Assembly: GCA_937952235.1 (NCBI GenBank)
Contig: CALFZM010000373.1
Location: forward strand, 1-38,753
Direction of reading: 5' to 3'
DNA from: an uncultured Opitutia bacterium
Lineage (GTDB): Bacteria > Verrucomicrobiota > Verrucomicrobiia > Opitutales > Opitutaceae
DNA: 38,753 nucleotides
Shown one piece after another: positions 9,200 through 17,480 of this stretch. The stretch's first letter is position 1. The number at the start of each line of letters is the position of its first letter. The notes below the pieces were generated by a model, which was given only the letters and a program-made list of their open reading frames with translations, was not told where the DNA came from and searched no databases. The position numbers were made by a program, and so were the translations under genes.

Positions 9200-10153
9200 T
9201 CAGGGCTCGAGCCCGAGCACGCGGGCGGGATTCGTGCGCACCATGGCGGACAGGTCCGCCGCGGGGATGCCGGCCTCCTGCAAAGCGCCGAGAAAGTCCC
9301 GCAGCCCGTCCGGCGGTGGCCGGTTCACCACCTGGCCGAGATCCGACGCCAGCACGACGTGCGCCGCCCCGACGGTCCGGATCGCCGCCACCGCACGGGC
9401 CAGGGGCACCATCGGCGCGGACGCACCGGCGTCCGCGGGCGGCGCCGGAACATGCATCAACCACGCCAGCTCGATCCACGCGCCGAGCCGGGCGAGCGCC
9501 ACGAGGTGTTCGTCCGTGGCCCGCAGGGCGGGAAACAGCGCGTGGGTGACCACCACGCTTCGGATGCCGGCGTCGCGTGCCGCCGCGACCACCACCAGGG
9601 CCTCGTCCGCCGACGCATGTCCCGTCGCCAGCACGAGGTCGTGGGCCGCGACGACCGCCAGGACCGCGGCGAGCGCGGGGACGGGCCGGCCGCGCTCGAC
9701 GAGCGCGATGGACGACCGCGCCTCTCCGGCCGCGCGCACGGCGTTCTCTGCATCGAACGTCGGCAGCCACACGATCCGGCCGCGCCGGCCGTCCATCGTC
9801 GCCATGCGGCGGACCGCTTCGGCGTTGAGCCCGCCCACGGCCTGGTTGAGCACGATGCCACCGAAAACCTCGATGCCGCCCCCGACCGTCCCTTGCGCCA
9901 CCTGGGCTCGATCCGCGGTGCCCGTGTAATGGTTCTTGATGACCACCGCCCTGAGCCCGGCGGCGCGGGCGCTGCGGACGAGCTCGAGGTCGTTGACGCG
10001 ACGGGGCACCGTATCCGGACCGGAGTGACAGTGCAGGTCGATCGCACCGCGCAGCAGGTCGGCCACAGCAGGTGCGGCGTCACACGGGCACGCGGCGAGA
10101 AGGAGCATCGCTCCCCACCGGCAGCGAACGCGAAAGCGCGGGGGTGGCACCAT
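9200..10153 (-). CDS. DUF6282-type metal-dependent hydrolase, probably exported
   Basis: From the ATG at 10153 the protein has 317 residues. It starts with a basic stretch and a short hydrophobic core ending AACPCDAAPA, probably a signal or lipoprotein-like peptide. The mature part opens with DLHCHSGPD, the HxH metal-binding motif of amidohydrolase/PHP-type barrels, followed by KNHYTG, LATGHASADEAL and VVTHALFPAL, each placing a His where such barrels hold metal ligands. This pattern and the length match DUF6282 proteins, a subgroup of metal-dependent hydrolases without an assigned substrate. An ATG at 10258 would add 35 residues that do not look like protein and would overlap the inverted repeat between the divergent genes. 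It is the first gene of the five-gene run and is divergent from the sensor kinase gene. Confidence 0.75.
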   Translation of the reverse strand: MVPPPRFRVRCRWGAMLLLAACPCDAAPAVADLLRGAIDLHCHSGPDTVPRRVNDLELVRSARAAGLRAVVIKNHYTGTADRAQVAQGTVGGGIEVFGGIVLNQAVGGLNAEAVRRMATMDGRRGRIVWLPTFDAENAVRAAGEARSSIALVERGRPVPALAAVLAVVAAHDLVLATGHASADEALVVVAAARDAGIRSVVVTHALFPALRATDEHLVALARLGAWIELAWLMHVPAPPADAGASAPMVPLARAVAAIRTVGAAHVVLASDLGQVVNRPPPDGLRDFLGALQEAGIPAADLSAMVRTNPARVLGLEP

Positions 10154-10197
10154 CGGTCGCACCACACGGCACCGGCCGGCCAGAGGCAAGGCGCCGC

Positions 10198-10219
10198 CGG
10201 TTATCCGTTGGTATAACCG
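10198..10219. promoter_or_regulatory. inverted repeat in the divergent promoter region
   Basis: CGGTTAT and ATAACCG form a perfect 7-bp inverted repeat around an 8-bp spacer. It is a small AT-richer island in the 146-bp gap between the divergent hydrolase gene (start 10153) and sensor kinase gene (start 10300). Position and symmetry suit a dimeric regulator, for example the adjacent LuxR-type response regulator. An RNA hairpin is the alternative. No clear -35/-10 pair could be assigned. Confidence 0.35.
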
Positions 10220-10299
10220 TCCCGCCTGCGGGCTTGCCTCCCAGACGGGGCGGCGCATGGCTGGCGAAACGCCGACCGCCGCGGACGCGACCGTTGCCG

Positions 10300-12525
10300 A
10301 TGCCCCCTCTCCAGAGTCCGATTCGACCCCGCTTCCCCGCCCGAGCGCTGCGCTGCTGGCGCGGGTTGGCCGGGCTTGGCGGCGCGATGATCGCCTGGAG
10401 CGCGGCCGCGGCGGAGTTGCCGCTTCTCACCACCGTGCAACAGGTCCGTCAGCTCTCCCCGGAGGAGGCGGCCCGCGGCTATCCGGTCCGGCTGCAGGGT
10501 GTGATCACGTACGTCGCCGCCGGGCAGCCCTTCCGATTCCTGCAGGACGCAACGGGCGGCACCTATTTCTCCAATTCGTTCACGCCGCCGGCGGGTGAGG
10601 CCGCCCTGACGCCCGGCATGGTGGTCGAGGCGGAGGGCGTGACGGTGCCGGGCCGCTTCGCCCCGTACCTGGGTCGCGGCAACCTCCCGGCGGTCCGCCT
10701 GAGGAAAATCGGCGAGGGCTCCCTGCCCCCGGCGCGACGCGTCTCGATCGGCGAGCTGGCCGATCCGCAGTTCCACAGCGACTACATCGAGGTCTCGGGC
10801 GTGGTGCGCCAGGTGAAGAGCCGCGCGATGCCCGAAGAGCAGACGGAGGTCGTCTGGATCAAGATCGGCTCGAACGCGGCCGCATTCACGGCCCAGTACT
10901 TCGACCCTCGCGGCAAGGCGCGGCTGCCCGAGCGGTTCATCGGCGCCCGGGTGACGGTCCGCGGCGTGTACGGTTCCACGTTCAACGAGAAGCGGCAGAT
11001 GGTCGGCTTCCGCCTGTTCGTGGATCCGGACCGGGGGCTCACGGTGGAGCGCGCCGGACCGGCGCAGCCGCTGCACGACCTGCCGGTGACTCCGATTCCA
11101 GCCCTGATGCAATTCCAGGGGGAGCTGCGCGAGTCGCCGCTCGTGCGCATCGCGGGGGTCGTCACCCAGGTCGTCCCCGGGCGCGGACTGTACGTCGAGC
11201 AGGGCGAGCAGGGCGTGTGGGTGGAATCCGATGAGGACCCGTCCGATCTCCGGCCTGGCGCGCGTGTCGCGATCGCGGGTTTTCCCGCGCTCGGTCCGTG
11301 GAATCCGGTCGTGAAGGACGCGGTCTTCCAGCTCGAGGCCGATGGCCCGCCGGTGACTCCCCCCCGGGTTACCGTCGCCGAAGCGCGGAGCGGCAGCTTC
11401 GACTGCCGGCGCGTGACCCTGGAGGCCACGGTGCTCGAGTGGTTCGAGCACGGCGACAATCCCGGGGCGATGCTGCGCCAGGGCGACGCCAGCTTCTCGA
11501 TCGAATGGCCCGCGCCGACGGCGCGGGTGCCGCTGCCGGACCTGCTGCCCGGCACGGTCGTGGCCGTCACCGGCGTCTGCCTCAACAAGCGTCCGGAAGG
11601 AAGCTGGGCATCCTTCGAGCCCGGCCTGTACGACTCGCTCGTCCGCCCGCAGCGGGCCGCGTTCCGGCTCCTCCTGGCTTCGTCCGACGACATCAGGATC
11701 GTGCGTGCGCCCGACTGGTGGACGCCGGAGCGCATCTGGATCGCACTCGGCGCCCTCGCCGTGGTGGCCGCGGCCATCCTGGGTTGGAACGTGTCGCTGC
11801 GCCGTCGCGTGGCGGCGCAGACCGAGATCATCCGCGCCCAGGGCGCGCGCGAGGCCGTGCACGAAGACCGGACCCGGATTGCCCGGGAACTCCATGACAC
11901 CCTCGAGCAGGAACTCACCGGCATCGCCGTCCAACTCGATGCCGTGAGCGACCGGATGCCGGCGTCGCCCCCGGACGCCACCGCGGCCCTCGCCACGGCG
12001 CGGGCGCTGCTTCGCCACACGCGCACGGAAGCCCGGCGTTCGGTGTGGGACCTGCGTGCGGCCCTGCTGGACGAAGGCGATCTCGGCGCCGCCCTGCGCG
12101 CGACGGCGCTGCAACTCGAAGGCGGCCCGCGCATCGCGGTCGAGGTCGAAGGCGATTCGCGCCGGCTCGCCTCCGGGCTGGAGAACAACCTGCTGCGCAT
12201 CGCGACGGAGGCGATGACCAACGCCGTGAAGCACGCCCGCGCGCAGCGGATCTCGGTGCGGCTCGGTTTCAGCCCGACGGAAGTCGAGCTGGAGGTCGAC
12301 GACGATGGCTGCGGGTTCGACGCCTCGCGCGCGACCACGCTGGCGGGCGGCCACTTCGGCTGGCTCGGCATCCGCGAACGCACGGAACGGGTCGGCGGGA
12401 CGCTCGCCGTGCGCAGCGCTCCCGGCGCCGGCACGCGGGTCACGGTGCGCGTGCGGCTCCCGCGCTCCGGCGCGAGCCCCGCCGCTCATGACGCCGCCGG
12501 CAGCGCGGCCGGTCACGTCGGTTGA
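10300..12525 (+). CDS. NarL-type sensor histidine kinase with large periplasmic sensor
   Basis: The kinase has 741 residues from the ATG at 10300. Residues 1-38 form a signal-like segment (AGLGGAMIAWSAAAA). The long extracytoplasmic part (about 40-470) contains several similar beta-strand blocks, such as PVRLQGVITYV with FLQDATGGTYF, VSGVVRQV, IAGVVTQVV with GLYVEQGEQGVWVE, and LEATVLEW. These suggest repeated OB-fold-like modules. One membrane helix lies at about 478-498. The cytoplasmic part has a HisKA_3 H-box, RTRIARELHDTLEQ, with phospho-acceptor His532, an N-box (EAMTNAVKHA) and a G-box (DDDGCGFD). Kinases of this class pair with LuxR-type regulators, and one follows 10 bp downstream. 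The ligand may be a carbohydrate signal, given the neighbouring receptor; this is inference. A longer open frame starts at 10072 but would precede the signal segment with unconserved sequence. Confidence 0.9.
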   Translation: MPPLQSPIRPRFPARALRCWRGLAGLGGAMIAWSAAAAELPLLTTVQQVRQLSPEEAARGYPVRLQGVITYVAAGQPFRFLQDATGGTYFSNSFTPPAGEAALTPGMVVEAEGVTVPGRFAPYLGRGNLPAVRLRKIGEGSLPPARRVSIGELADPQFHSDYIEVSGVVRQVKSRAMPEEQTEVVWIKIGSNAAAFTAQYFDPRGKARLPERFIGARVTVRGVYGSTFNEKRQMVGFRLFVDPDRGLTVERAGPAQPLHDLPVTPIPALMQFQGELRESPLVRIAGVVTQVVPGRGLYVEQGEQGVWVESDEDPSDLRPGARVAIAGFPALGPWNPVVKDAVFQLEADGPPVTPPRVTVAEARSGSFDCRRVTLEATVLEWFEHGDNPGAMLRQGDASFSIEWPAPTARVPLPDLLPGTVVAVTGVCLNKRPEGSWASFEPGLYDSLVRPQRAAFRLLLASSDDIRIVRAPDWWTPERIWIALGALAVVAAAILGWNVSLRRRVAAQTEIIRAQGAREAVHEDRTRIARELHDTLEQELTGIAVQLDAVSDRMPASPPDATAALATARALLRHTRTEARRSVWDLRAALLDEGDLGAALRATALQLEGGPRIAVEVEGDSRRLASGLENNLLRIATEAMTNAVKHARAQRISVRLGFSPTEVELEVDDDGCGFDASRATTLAGGHFGWLGIRERTERVGGTLAVRSAPGAGTRVTVRVRLPRSGASPAAHDAAGSAAGHVG

Positions 12526-12535
12526 AACCGATCCC

Positions 12536-13171
12536 ATGCGACCCAGCCCCGCCCGCATCCGGCTCATGCTCGTCGACGATCATTTCGTCGTGCGCGCAGG
12601 GCTGGCCGGCTCGCTCGGGCTCGAAGCCGACATCGAAGTGGTGGCCGAGTGCGGCAGCGGCGAGCAGGCGGTGGAGGCTTTCCAGCGGCACCAGCCGGAC
12701 GTGGTGCTGATGGACTGGCGGCTCACCGGCATGAGCGGCGTGGAGGCGACCGCCGCGATCCGCCGTCTTCATCCTTCGGCCCGCATCATCTCCTTCACCG
12801 TCTACGAGGGCGAAGAGGACATCGCGCGGGCGGTGGAGGCCGGCGTCGCCGGCTACCTGCCGAAATCGTCGTCGCGGCAGGACATCCTCGCCGCGATCCG
12901 CGCCGTGCATCGGGGCGAGGACGTGTTTCCGCCCTCGATCGCAGCCAAGCTCGCCACCGGCCGCGTGCGCGGACGGCTCAATGACCGGGAATTGACCGTG
13001 CTGCGCGGCATCGTGCGCGGACAATCGAACAAGGAGATCGCCGCCGCGCTCGGCCTGGCGGAAGTCACGGTGAAGTTTCACGTCGGACGCATCCTCGAAA
13101 AACTCGGGGTACTCGACCGCACCCAGGCGGCGACCACCGCGCTGCAGCGCGGCATCCTCCACCTCGACTGA
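12536..13171 (+). CDS. NarL/FixJ-family response regulator
   Basis: The 211-residue regulator has an N-terminal receiver domain with the acidic pair D14/D15 (MLVDDHF), phospho-acceptor D60 (VVLMDWRLTG), T88 and K110 (GYLPKSS). A C-terminal LuxR-type helix-turn-helix follows (LNDRELTVLRGIVRG, then NKEIAAALGLAEVTVKFHV). It is co-transcribed with the sensor kinase 10 bp upstream and is its cognate partner. An in-frame ATG at 12488 inside the kinase gene would add 16 residues without receiver character, so 12536 is preferred. The following 368-bp gap and receptor gene lie in the same direction, so the receptor is a candidate target. Confidence 0.93.
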   Translation: MRPSPARIRLMLVDDHFVVRAGLAGSLGLEADIEVVAECGSGEQAVEAFQRHQPDVVLMDWRLTGMSGVEATAAIRRLHPSARIISFTVYEGEEDIARAVEAGVAGYLPKSSSRQDILAAIRAVHRGEDVFPPSIAAKLATGRVRGRLNDRELTVLRGIVRGQSNKEIAAALGLAEVTVKFHVGRILEKLGVLDRTQAATTALQRGILHLD

Positions 13172-13539
13172 GCCTGGATGATTCCGGGGAGGGGGAGCCG
13201 CCTGCCCCCGGGCGGCTGACGTTCGATGGACCGGACCGCCGCGGCTTGAGGACAAGCCGCTCCACCTTTCCGCTCGGCCGCTTTCAGGAGTGGTTCGCAC
13301 GCCCCGCACGATTCCGACGGGGAGCCCCGGAGCCGGTTTATACCATCGGATACCTAGACGGTTTCCGGGGCCACCGCCTACTATCGCCGACCAAACCCCG
13401 CAGGCCCGATCGGCGCATACCGCCGCGCGAGTCGGCACGTTTGACCCCGCCGCGGCTGAGGCGTGCGCCGGCATCCACGCATCCAGGCAGCGTCGGCGTC
13501 CCGCTCCACCACCCCGCCATCCCATCCGACCGAATCGCC
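13172..13539 (+). other. intergenic region before the first TonB-dependent receptor
   Basis: This 368-bp stretch between the response regulator and the receptor gene holds repeat copy A (13191-13266). The rest contains no convincing gene. Short open frames here continue into repeat sequence. A slightly AT-richer patch at 13336-13362 (around TTTATACC) is the only promoter-like spot, and I cannot assign boxes to it. Confidence 0.5.
13191..13266 (-). repeat. 76-bp REP-doublet element, copy A
   Basis: Read on the minus strand, the element begins GGTGGAGCGGCTTG and ends GGCGGCTCC. It holds two short hairpins: GCGGCTTG/CAAGCCGC around loop TCCT, and AGCCGCC/GGCGGCT. The right half differs from most copies by CCCGGGGGC in the loop region, which breaks one pair. 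About 24 bp of flank beyond the GGTGG end resemble the same flank of copy D (both share AGCGGCCG). Confidence 0.85.
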
Positions 13540-16500
13540 ATGTCCCCTACGCCCCTGCCCCCGCGCCGCGCCGCCGCCCGGCCGCCCACCTGTGCTCCGC
13601 TGGCCTTCCTCGCGTGCCTGTCGACCCTGGCCGCCCAGCCCGCGCCGCCGCCCACCGCGCCCGGCGGAGCCGAGGAGGTGCTGAAACTCAGCCCGTTCGA
13701 GGTGCGCGCGGAAGACGCGAGCGGCTATGTCGCCACCAGCACCCTCGGCGGCACGCTCATCCGCACCAACCTCTCCGACGTCGGATCGGCGATCTCGGTC
13801 TACACGAAGGAATTTCTCGAGGACCTGGGCGCGTTCGACAACGAGACGCTGCTCGCCTTCACCGTGAACTCCGATGTCGGCGGCGTGCGCGGCACCTGGG
13901 TGAATGCGAACTCGCAGGGCGAGGAGAACGAGAACTTCGGCGCCGGCAACAGCAACACCCGCATCCGCGGCCTCGCGGCGGCCGACAACACGCTGAACTA
14001 CTTCAAGAGCGACGCGCTCTGGGACGGCTACAACACCGAGCGCATCGACGTCATCCGCGGCGCGAACTCGATCCTGTTCGGTCTCGGCAGCCCCGCCGGC
14101 ATCATCAACGCCTCCACGCTCCGCGCCGGCGACCGCAACAAGGGACGCGTGCAGTTCCGGCTCGACGAACACGGCAGCATCCGCGGCAGCCTGGACTACA
14201 ATCACGTGCTGTTGAAGAACCAGCTCAGCGCGCGCGTCGCGCTGCTGCACAACGACCAGAAGTTCAAGCAGGAGGATGCGTTCAAGAAGGACGAGCGCGT
14301 GTACGCCACCGCGAAGTGGACGCCGAGATTCCTCCAGACCCGGAATTCCAGCTTCAAGGTCGAGGTGACCTTCGAGAAAGGCGACGTGACGTCGAACACC
14401 CGCCGCGCCCAGCCGCCGATCGATAACCTCACCTATTTCTTCCTCCCGCAGTCCGAAGGCGGGCTCGCCGGGCAGACGGTCAACCGCCTCAACCCCGCGC
14501 ACGAGAGCCGGCTCTACGTGAACTACGGGACCCCGGCCCAGGTCCTGAATCCGCTGATCTCGAACGCGTGGGGCAATGGCACGATCATCCTGGTGTACGA
14601 CGGCACCGCCCAGCCGGTCTCGATCTTCGAGAAGGAGATCAATTCGGCCAACGGCTATCGCTTCGCGAACAACGCCGCGCTCATCAATGTGCCCACCGCC
14701 GCCGGCTCGAGTGCGACGTCGATCTCGGGCACCGTGCAGCCGGTGTTCTTCAACGGCTTCGCCGCCTACGCCACCCTCAAGGGGCTGCCGTTCGCCTCGC
14801 GCTATCAGGATCGCGTGCTGACCGACACCAGCATCTACAATTTCTACGAGAAGCTGATCGATGGTAACTCGAAGCGCGAGATGCGCGACTGGAGCAACGG
14901 CCGCATCGACCTCACCCACTCCTTCCTGGACAATACGTTCAGCTACAATCTCCAGTATTTTAAGGAGAAGATGGATTTCGACCGTTACGCCGCGCTCGGC
15001 ACGAACTCCACCATCGAGGTCGATGCCGGCGAGCTCCTGCCCGATGGCCGCGCCAATCCCAATGTCGGCAAGGCATACATCCGCGAATCGCCCTTCACCG
15101 GCTCGCGGGCCCAGTTCGCCGATCGCGAGGCGTGGCGCGCCGTGCTCTTCGCGCAGCACGATTTCCGGCGCAAGTCCGGCGGCAAGCTGCTGCGCTCGCT
15201 CGGCCAGCATATGTTCACCGGCACGCTGTCGCAGCAGAACATCGAGCAGCGACGCTACGATTACATGTCCAATGGCGTCGGCGAGGACTGGCTCGCCACC
15301 CGGCACGTCACGTCGAATCCGACGCTGATGAACCAGTTCAACACCCCGGCGCGGACGCTGAACTACTTCTACATCTCCGGCAACCTGACCGGCAAGCAGC
15401 TCGGCCAGGACCTCGGGCTGCGCAACGTGGGTCCCGGCGAACCACCCGTCACCGGCAGCTACCCTTTCCGCTACTTCGATGCGGATTATCGGAAGTTCAA
15501 TCCCGCCGTGAACCCGACGGCCACCGATCCCACCTACGGCCGCGCCGCGCAGAACCCGGCGAACTACGCCGGATGGACCACCGGCACCGTCAAGCTCTAC
15601 GGCGCCCCGACCGACGAGGCGTCCCGCGAATACCTCACGCGGGCCCGCGATTACTTCAAGGAACGGACCGACTCGAAGGCGCTGGCCTGGCAGGGCAAGC
15701 TCCTCGAGGGCGCCGTCGTCGGCACCTATGGCTGGCGCGAGGACAATTACCGCTCGTGGGTGTATTCCTGGACGACCAGCCTGGGCGCCCTGGACCGCGA
15801 TCGCGCCGACTTCCGCTTCGCGCCGGTGGACAAGACCGGCCGCGCCAACAACTGGAGCGTCGCCCTGCATGCCAACAAGCTCCTGCGCAAGCTGCCCGTG
15901 GAGCTGACCTACCTGTATGGCCGCGGGGAGAACACGAATCCGGATCCCTCCCGCATCGGCGTGTTCCGCGAACCGATCCTCAGCGCCTCCGGCCGCACGA
16001 TCGACCACAGCATCGTCGTCTCGACCAAGGACAACAAGTGGACGCTGCGCGCAACCCGGTTCGAGACCTCCGTGGCGAACGCGTCGTCCACGTCGACCCT
16101 GCAGAGCCAGAAATTCCTGCTCGAGCAGGCGTTCTGGCAGGCGTTCCAGGGCGTGTACCGCACGCTGGGGGAGAAGACGGAGCTCTACGGCTCCGTGCAG
16201 GCCGATCTCGTCGCGCGGGAAACGGCCGGCACGATCACCGCCGCGGAGCGGACGCGCCTCAACCTGCAGCGGGAAAACATCCCGAGGAACATCGCGGCCG
16301 CGAACGCGTGGCTCGGTTTCGAGCAGCGCTTCGCCGACAAGTTCCCGGATGCGGTCGCCGCCTGGCTTCCCGTGGGCGGCACCTTCCCTGGTTCGATCAA
16401 CAGCCCCGGCATGCGGTGGTCCTATCCGGAGAACGCCGTGCTCACCGAAGATACGATCTCGCGCGGCTGGGAGGTCGAACTCGTCGCCAACCCGACGCCG

Positions 16501-17121
16501 AGCTGGCGCGTGGCGCTCAACGCCTCGCGCACCGAGGCGATCCGCGACAACATCCCGGGGCCTCGCTTCCAGGAGGTGATGAACTTCGTCTACGACGAGT
16601 TCCAGACTGAGGTCGGCCGCGTGCCGATCTTCGCCGACAACAACGGCGCCCCGGGCGTCAACAACACGCCGCGCGAGCGCTTCGCGACGCTGTGGGACGC
16701 CTATCAGGTTCAGCTCCAGCAGAACGGCCAGCGGGTGTCCGAACTCAGCGAGTGGCGGTTCAACTTCGTCAACAATTACAGCTTCCGCACCGGCCCGCTG
16801 CGGGGCTTCTCCGTCGGCGGCAACTACCGCTACGAGTCGCCGAAGACGATCGGGTACGGCTACCGGATGGAAGGCACCCGCGTCGTGACCGACCTCAGCC
16901 GGCGCTTCGAGAGCGAGGCGTACGACTCCGTCGGCCTCACCTTCGGCTACCGGCGCAAGCTGCGCGACCGCTACAACTGGTCGATCCAGCTCAATCTCGA
17001 CAATGTGCTGCAGGCAAAAGACAAGCTGACTGCCACCGCGGTGCAGCCCGACGGCTCGATGCGCCGGGCGATGATCCGCGAAGGCCGGAGCTGGGCGGTG
17101 ACGAACACGCTCGAATTCTGA
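13540..17121 (+). CDS. TonB-dependent receptor (first of two)
   Basis: This 1193-residue outer-membrane transporter imports a bulky substrate using TonB energy. The N-terminus is a signal peptide (start 13540, hydrophobic LAFLACLSTLAAQPAPP) followed by LKLSPFEVRAEDASGYVA, the motif that stands where a Ton box normally sits in these PVC receptors. The plug domain contains TRIRGLAAADNTLNY, ERIDVIRGANSILFG and GSPAGIIN, the conserved plug core. The rest is a long beta-barrel with alternating polar/aromatic strands, ending in the aromatic residue of NTLEF as outer-membrane proteins do. It lacks an N-terminal carboxypeptidase-like domain. The context (two-component system upstream, acid sugar genes downstream) suggests a carbohydrate or sugar-acid oligomer as cargo; this is inference. 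A longer frame from 13246 consists of intergenic and repeat sequence. Confidence 0.93.
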   Translation: MSPTPLPPRRAAARPPTCAPLAFLACLSTLAAQPAPPPTAPGGAEEVLKLSPFEVRAEDASGYVATSTLGGTLIRTNLSDVGSAISVYTKEFLEDLGAFDNETLLAFTVNSDVGGVRGTWVNANSQGEENENFGAGNSNTRIRGLAAADNTLNYFKSDALWDGYNTERIDVIRGANSILFGLGSPAGIINASTLRAGDRNKGRVQFRLDEHGSIRGSLDYNHVLLKNQLSARVALLHNDQKFKQEDAFKKDERVYATAKWTPRFLQTRNSSFKVEVTFEKGDVTSNTRRAQPPIDNLTYFFLPQSEGGLAGQTVNRLNPAHESRLYVNYGTPAQVLNPLISNAWGNGTIILVYDGTAQPVSIFEKEINSANGYRFANNAALINVPTAAGSSATSISGTVQPVFFNGFAAYATLKGLPFASRYQDRVLTDTSIYNFYEKLIDGNSKREMRDWSNGRIDLTHSFLDNTFSYNLQYFKEKMDFDRYAALGTNSTIEVDAGELLPDGRANPNVGKAYIRESPFTGSRAQFADREAWRAVLFAQHDFRRKSGGKLLRSLGQHMFTGTLSQQNIEQRRYDYMSNGVGEDWLATRHVTSNPTLMNQFNTPARTLNYFYISGNLTGKQLGQDLGLRNVGPGEPPVTGSYPFRYFDADYRKFNPAVNPTATDPTYGRAAQNPANYAGWTTGTVKLYGAPTDEASREYLTRARDYFKERTDSKALAWQGKLLEGAVVGTYGWREDNYRSWVYSWTTSLGALDRDRADFRFAPVDKTGRANNWSVALHANKLLRKLPVELTYLYGRGENTNPDPSRIGVFREPILSASGRTIDHSIVVSTKDNKWTLRATRFETSVANASSTSTLQSQKFLLEQAFWQAFQGVYRTLGEKTELYGSVQADLVARETAGTITAAERTRLNLQRENIPRNIAAANAWLGFEQRFADKFPDAVAAWLPVGGTFPGSINSPGMRWSYPENAVLTEDTISRGWEVELVANPTPSWRVALNASRTEAIRDNIPGPRFQEVMNFVYDEFQTEVGRVPIFADNNGAPGVNNTPRERFATLWDAYQVQLQQNGQRVSELSEWRFNFVNNYSFRTGPLRGFSVGGNYRYESPKTIGYGYRMEGTRVVTDLSRRFESEAYDSVGLTFGYRRKLRDRYNWSIQLNLDNVLQAKDKLTATAVQPDGSMRRAMIREGRSWAVTNTLEF

Positions 17122-17127
17122 GCCAAC

Positions 17128-17195
17128 CACGCCGTTGGCTTTCACGTCACCGCTGAAAACGAAGTTGCTGCAGGGTGGAGCGGCCTGGCTCCACC
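17128..17195 (+). repeat. deletion derivative of the 76-bp element with its 46-bp flank
   Basis: The 22-bp core at 17174-17195 reads GGTGGAGCGGC joined directly to CTGGCTCCACC, the two ends of the element with about 54 bp of middle missing. The 46 bp before it (17128-17173, starting CACGCCGTTGGC) match the 46 bp before copy H at 31 of 46 positions without gaps. The flank therefore belongs to the repeated unit. Confidence 0.7.
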
Positions 17196-17217
17196 GGGGG
17201 AAACGAAATCACAACCA

Positions 17218-17293
17218 GGTGGAGCGGCTTGTCCTCAAGCCGCTGCGGACGAATCGGTGGAACGTCAGCCGCCTGGGGACAGGCGCCTCCACC
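17218..17293 (+). repeat. 76-bp REP-doublet element, copy B
   Basis: A near-consensus copy. The left hairpin is AGCGGCTTG-TCCT-CAAGCCGCT. The right hairpin is CAGCCGCCTG-GGGA-CAGGCGCCT, with one change in the last arm. Outer ends GGTGGAG and CTCCACC are complementary. The loops TCCT and GGGA are themselves complementary if G-U pairs are allowed. Confidence 0.9.
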
Positions 17294-17312
17294 CCGAACG
17301 AAAGCACGATCC

Positions 17313-17385
17313 GGTGGAGCGGCCTGTCCTCAAGCCGCGGCGGACCCGTCGATCGAACGTCATCGCCTGGGAAAGCGGCTCCGCC
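17313..17385 (+). repeat. 76-bp REP-doublet element, copy C (decayed)
   Basis: The left half is intact except for one C/A mismatch in the stem (GGCCTG against CAAGCC). The right half is worn: CATCGCCTGGGAAAGCGGC replaces the usual second hairpin and its stem no longer closes well. It lies 19 bp after copy B in the same orientation. Confidence 0.75.
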
Positions 17386-17480
17386 TGCATGAGTCGCGCC
17401 CAGCACACCCAGCCCGCGACGAAGTTCAGCGCCGGATTGCCGCCGGCGCGCGCCGGCGGCAGGCTCACGGCGCTGTCTCC

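Larger units (their letters stand above)
17122..17480 (+). other. repeat-rich intergenic region between receptor and PdxA2-like gene
   Basis: This 359-bp gap is largely made of repeat sequence: a deletion derivative with its conserved flank (17128-17195), copy B (17218-17293) and copy C (17313-17385). The remaining 95 bp before the next ATG contain a short GC-rich inverted motif (GCCGGCGCGCGCCGGC, 17441-17456) and no recognisable promoter. No gene is present. Open frames here translate the repeat itself. Confidence 0.6.

Noticed and set aside
10201..12567. Open frame of 788 codons antisense to the sensor kinase
   Set aside because: The kinase has complete H, N and G boxes on the plus strand. 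The antisense frame is rich in Arg, His and Gly and shows no domain.
13381..17145. Open frame of 1254 codons antisense to the first receptor
   Set aside because: Shadow of the receptor's third-position GC bias; no signal peptide or family motif.
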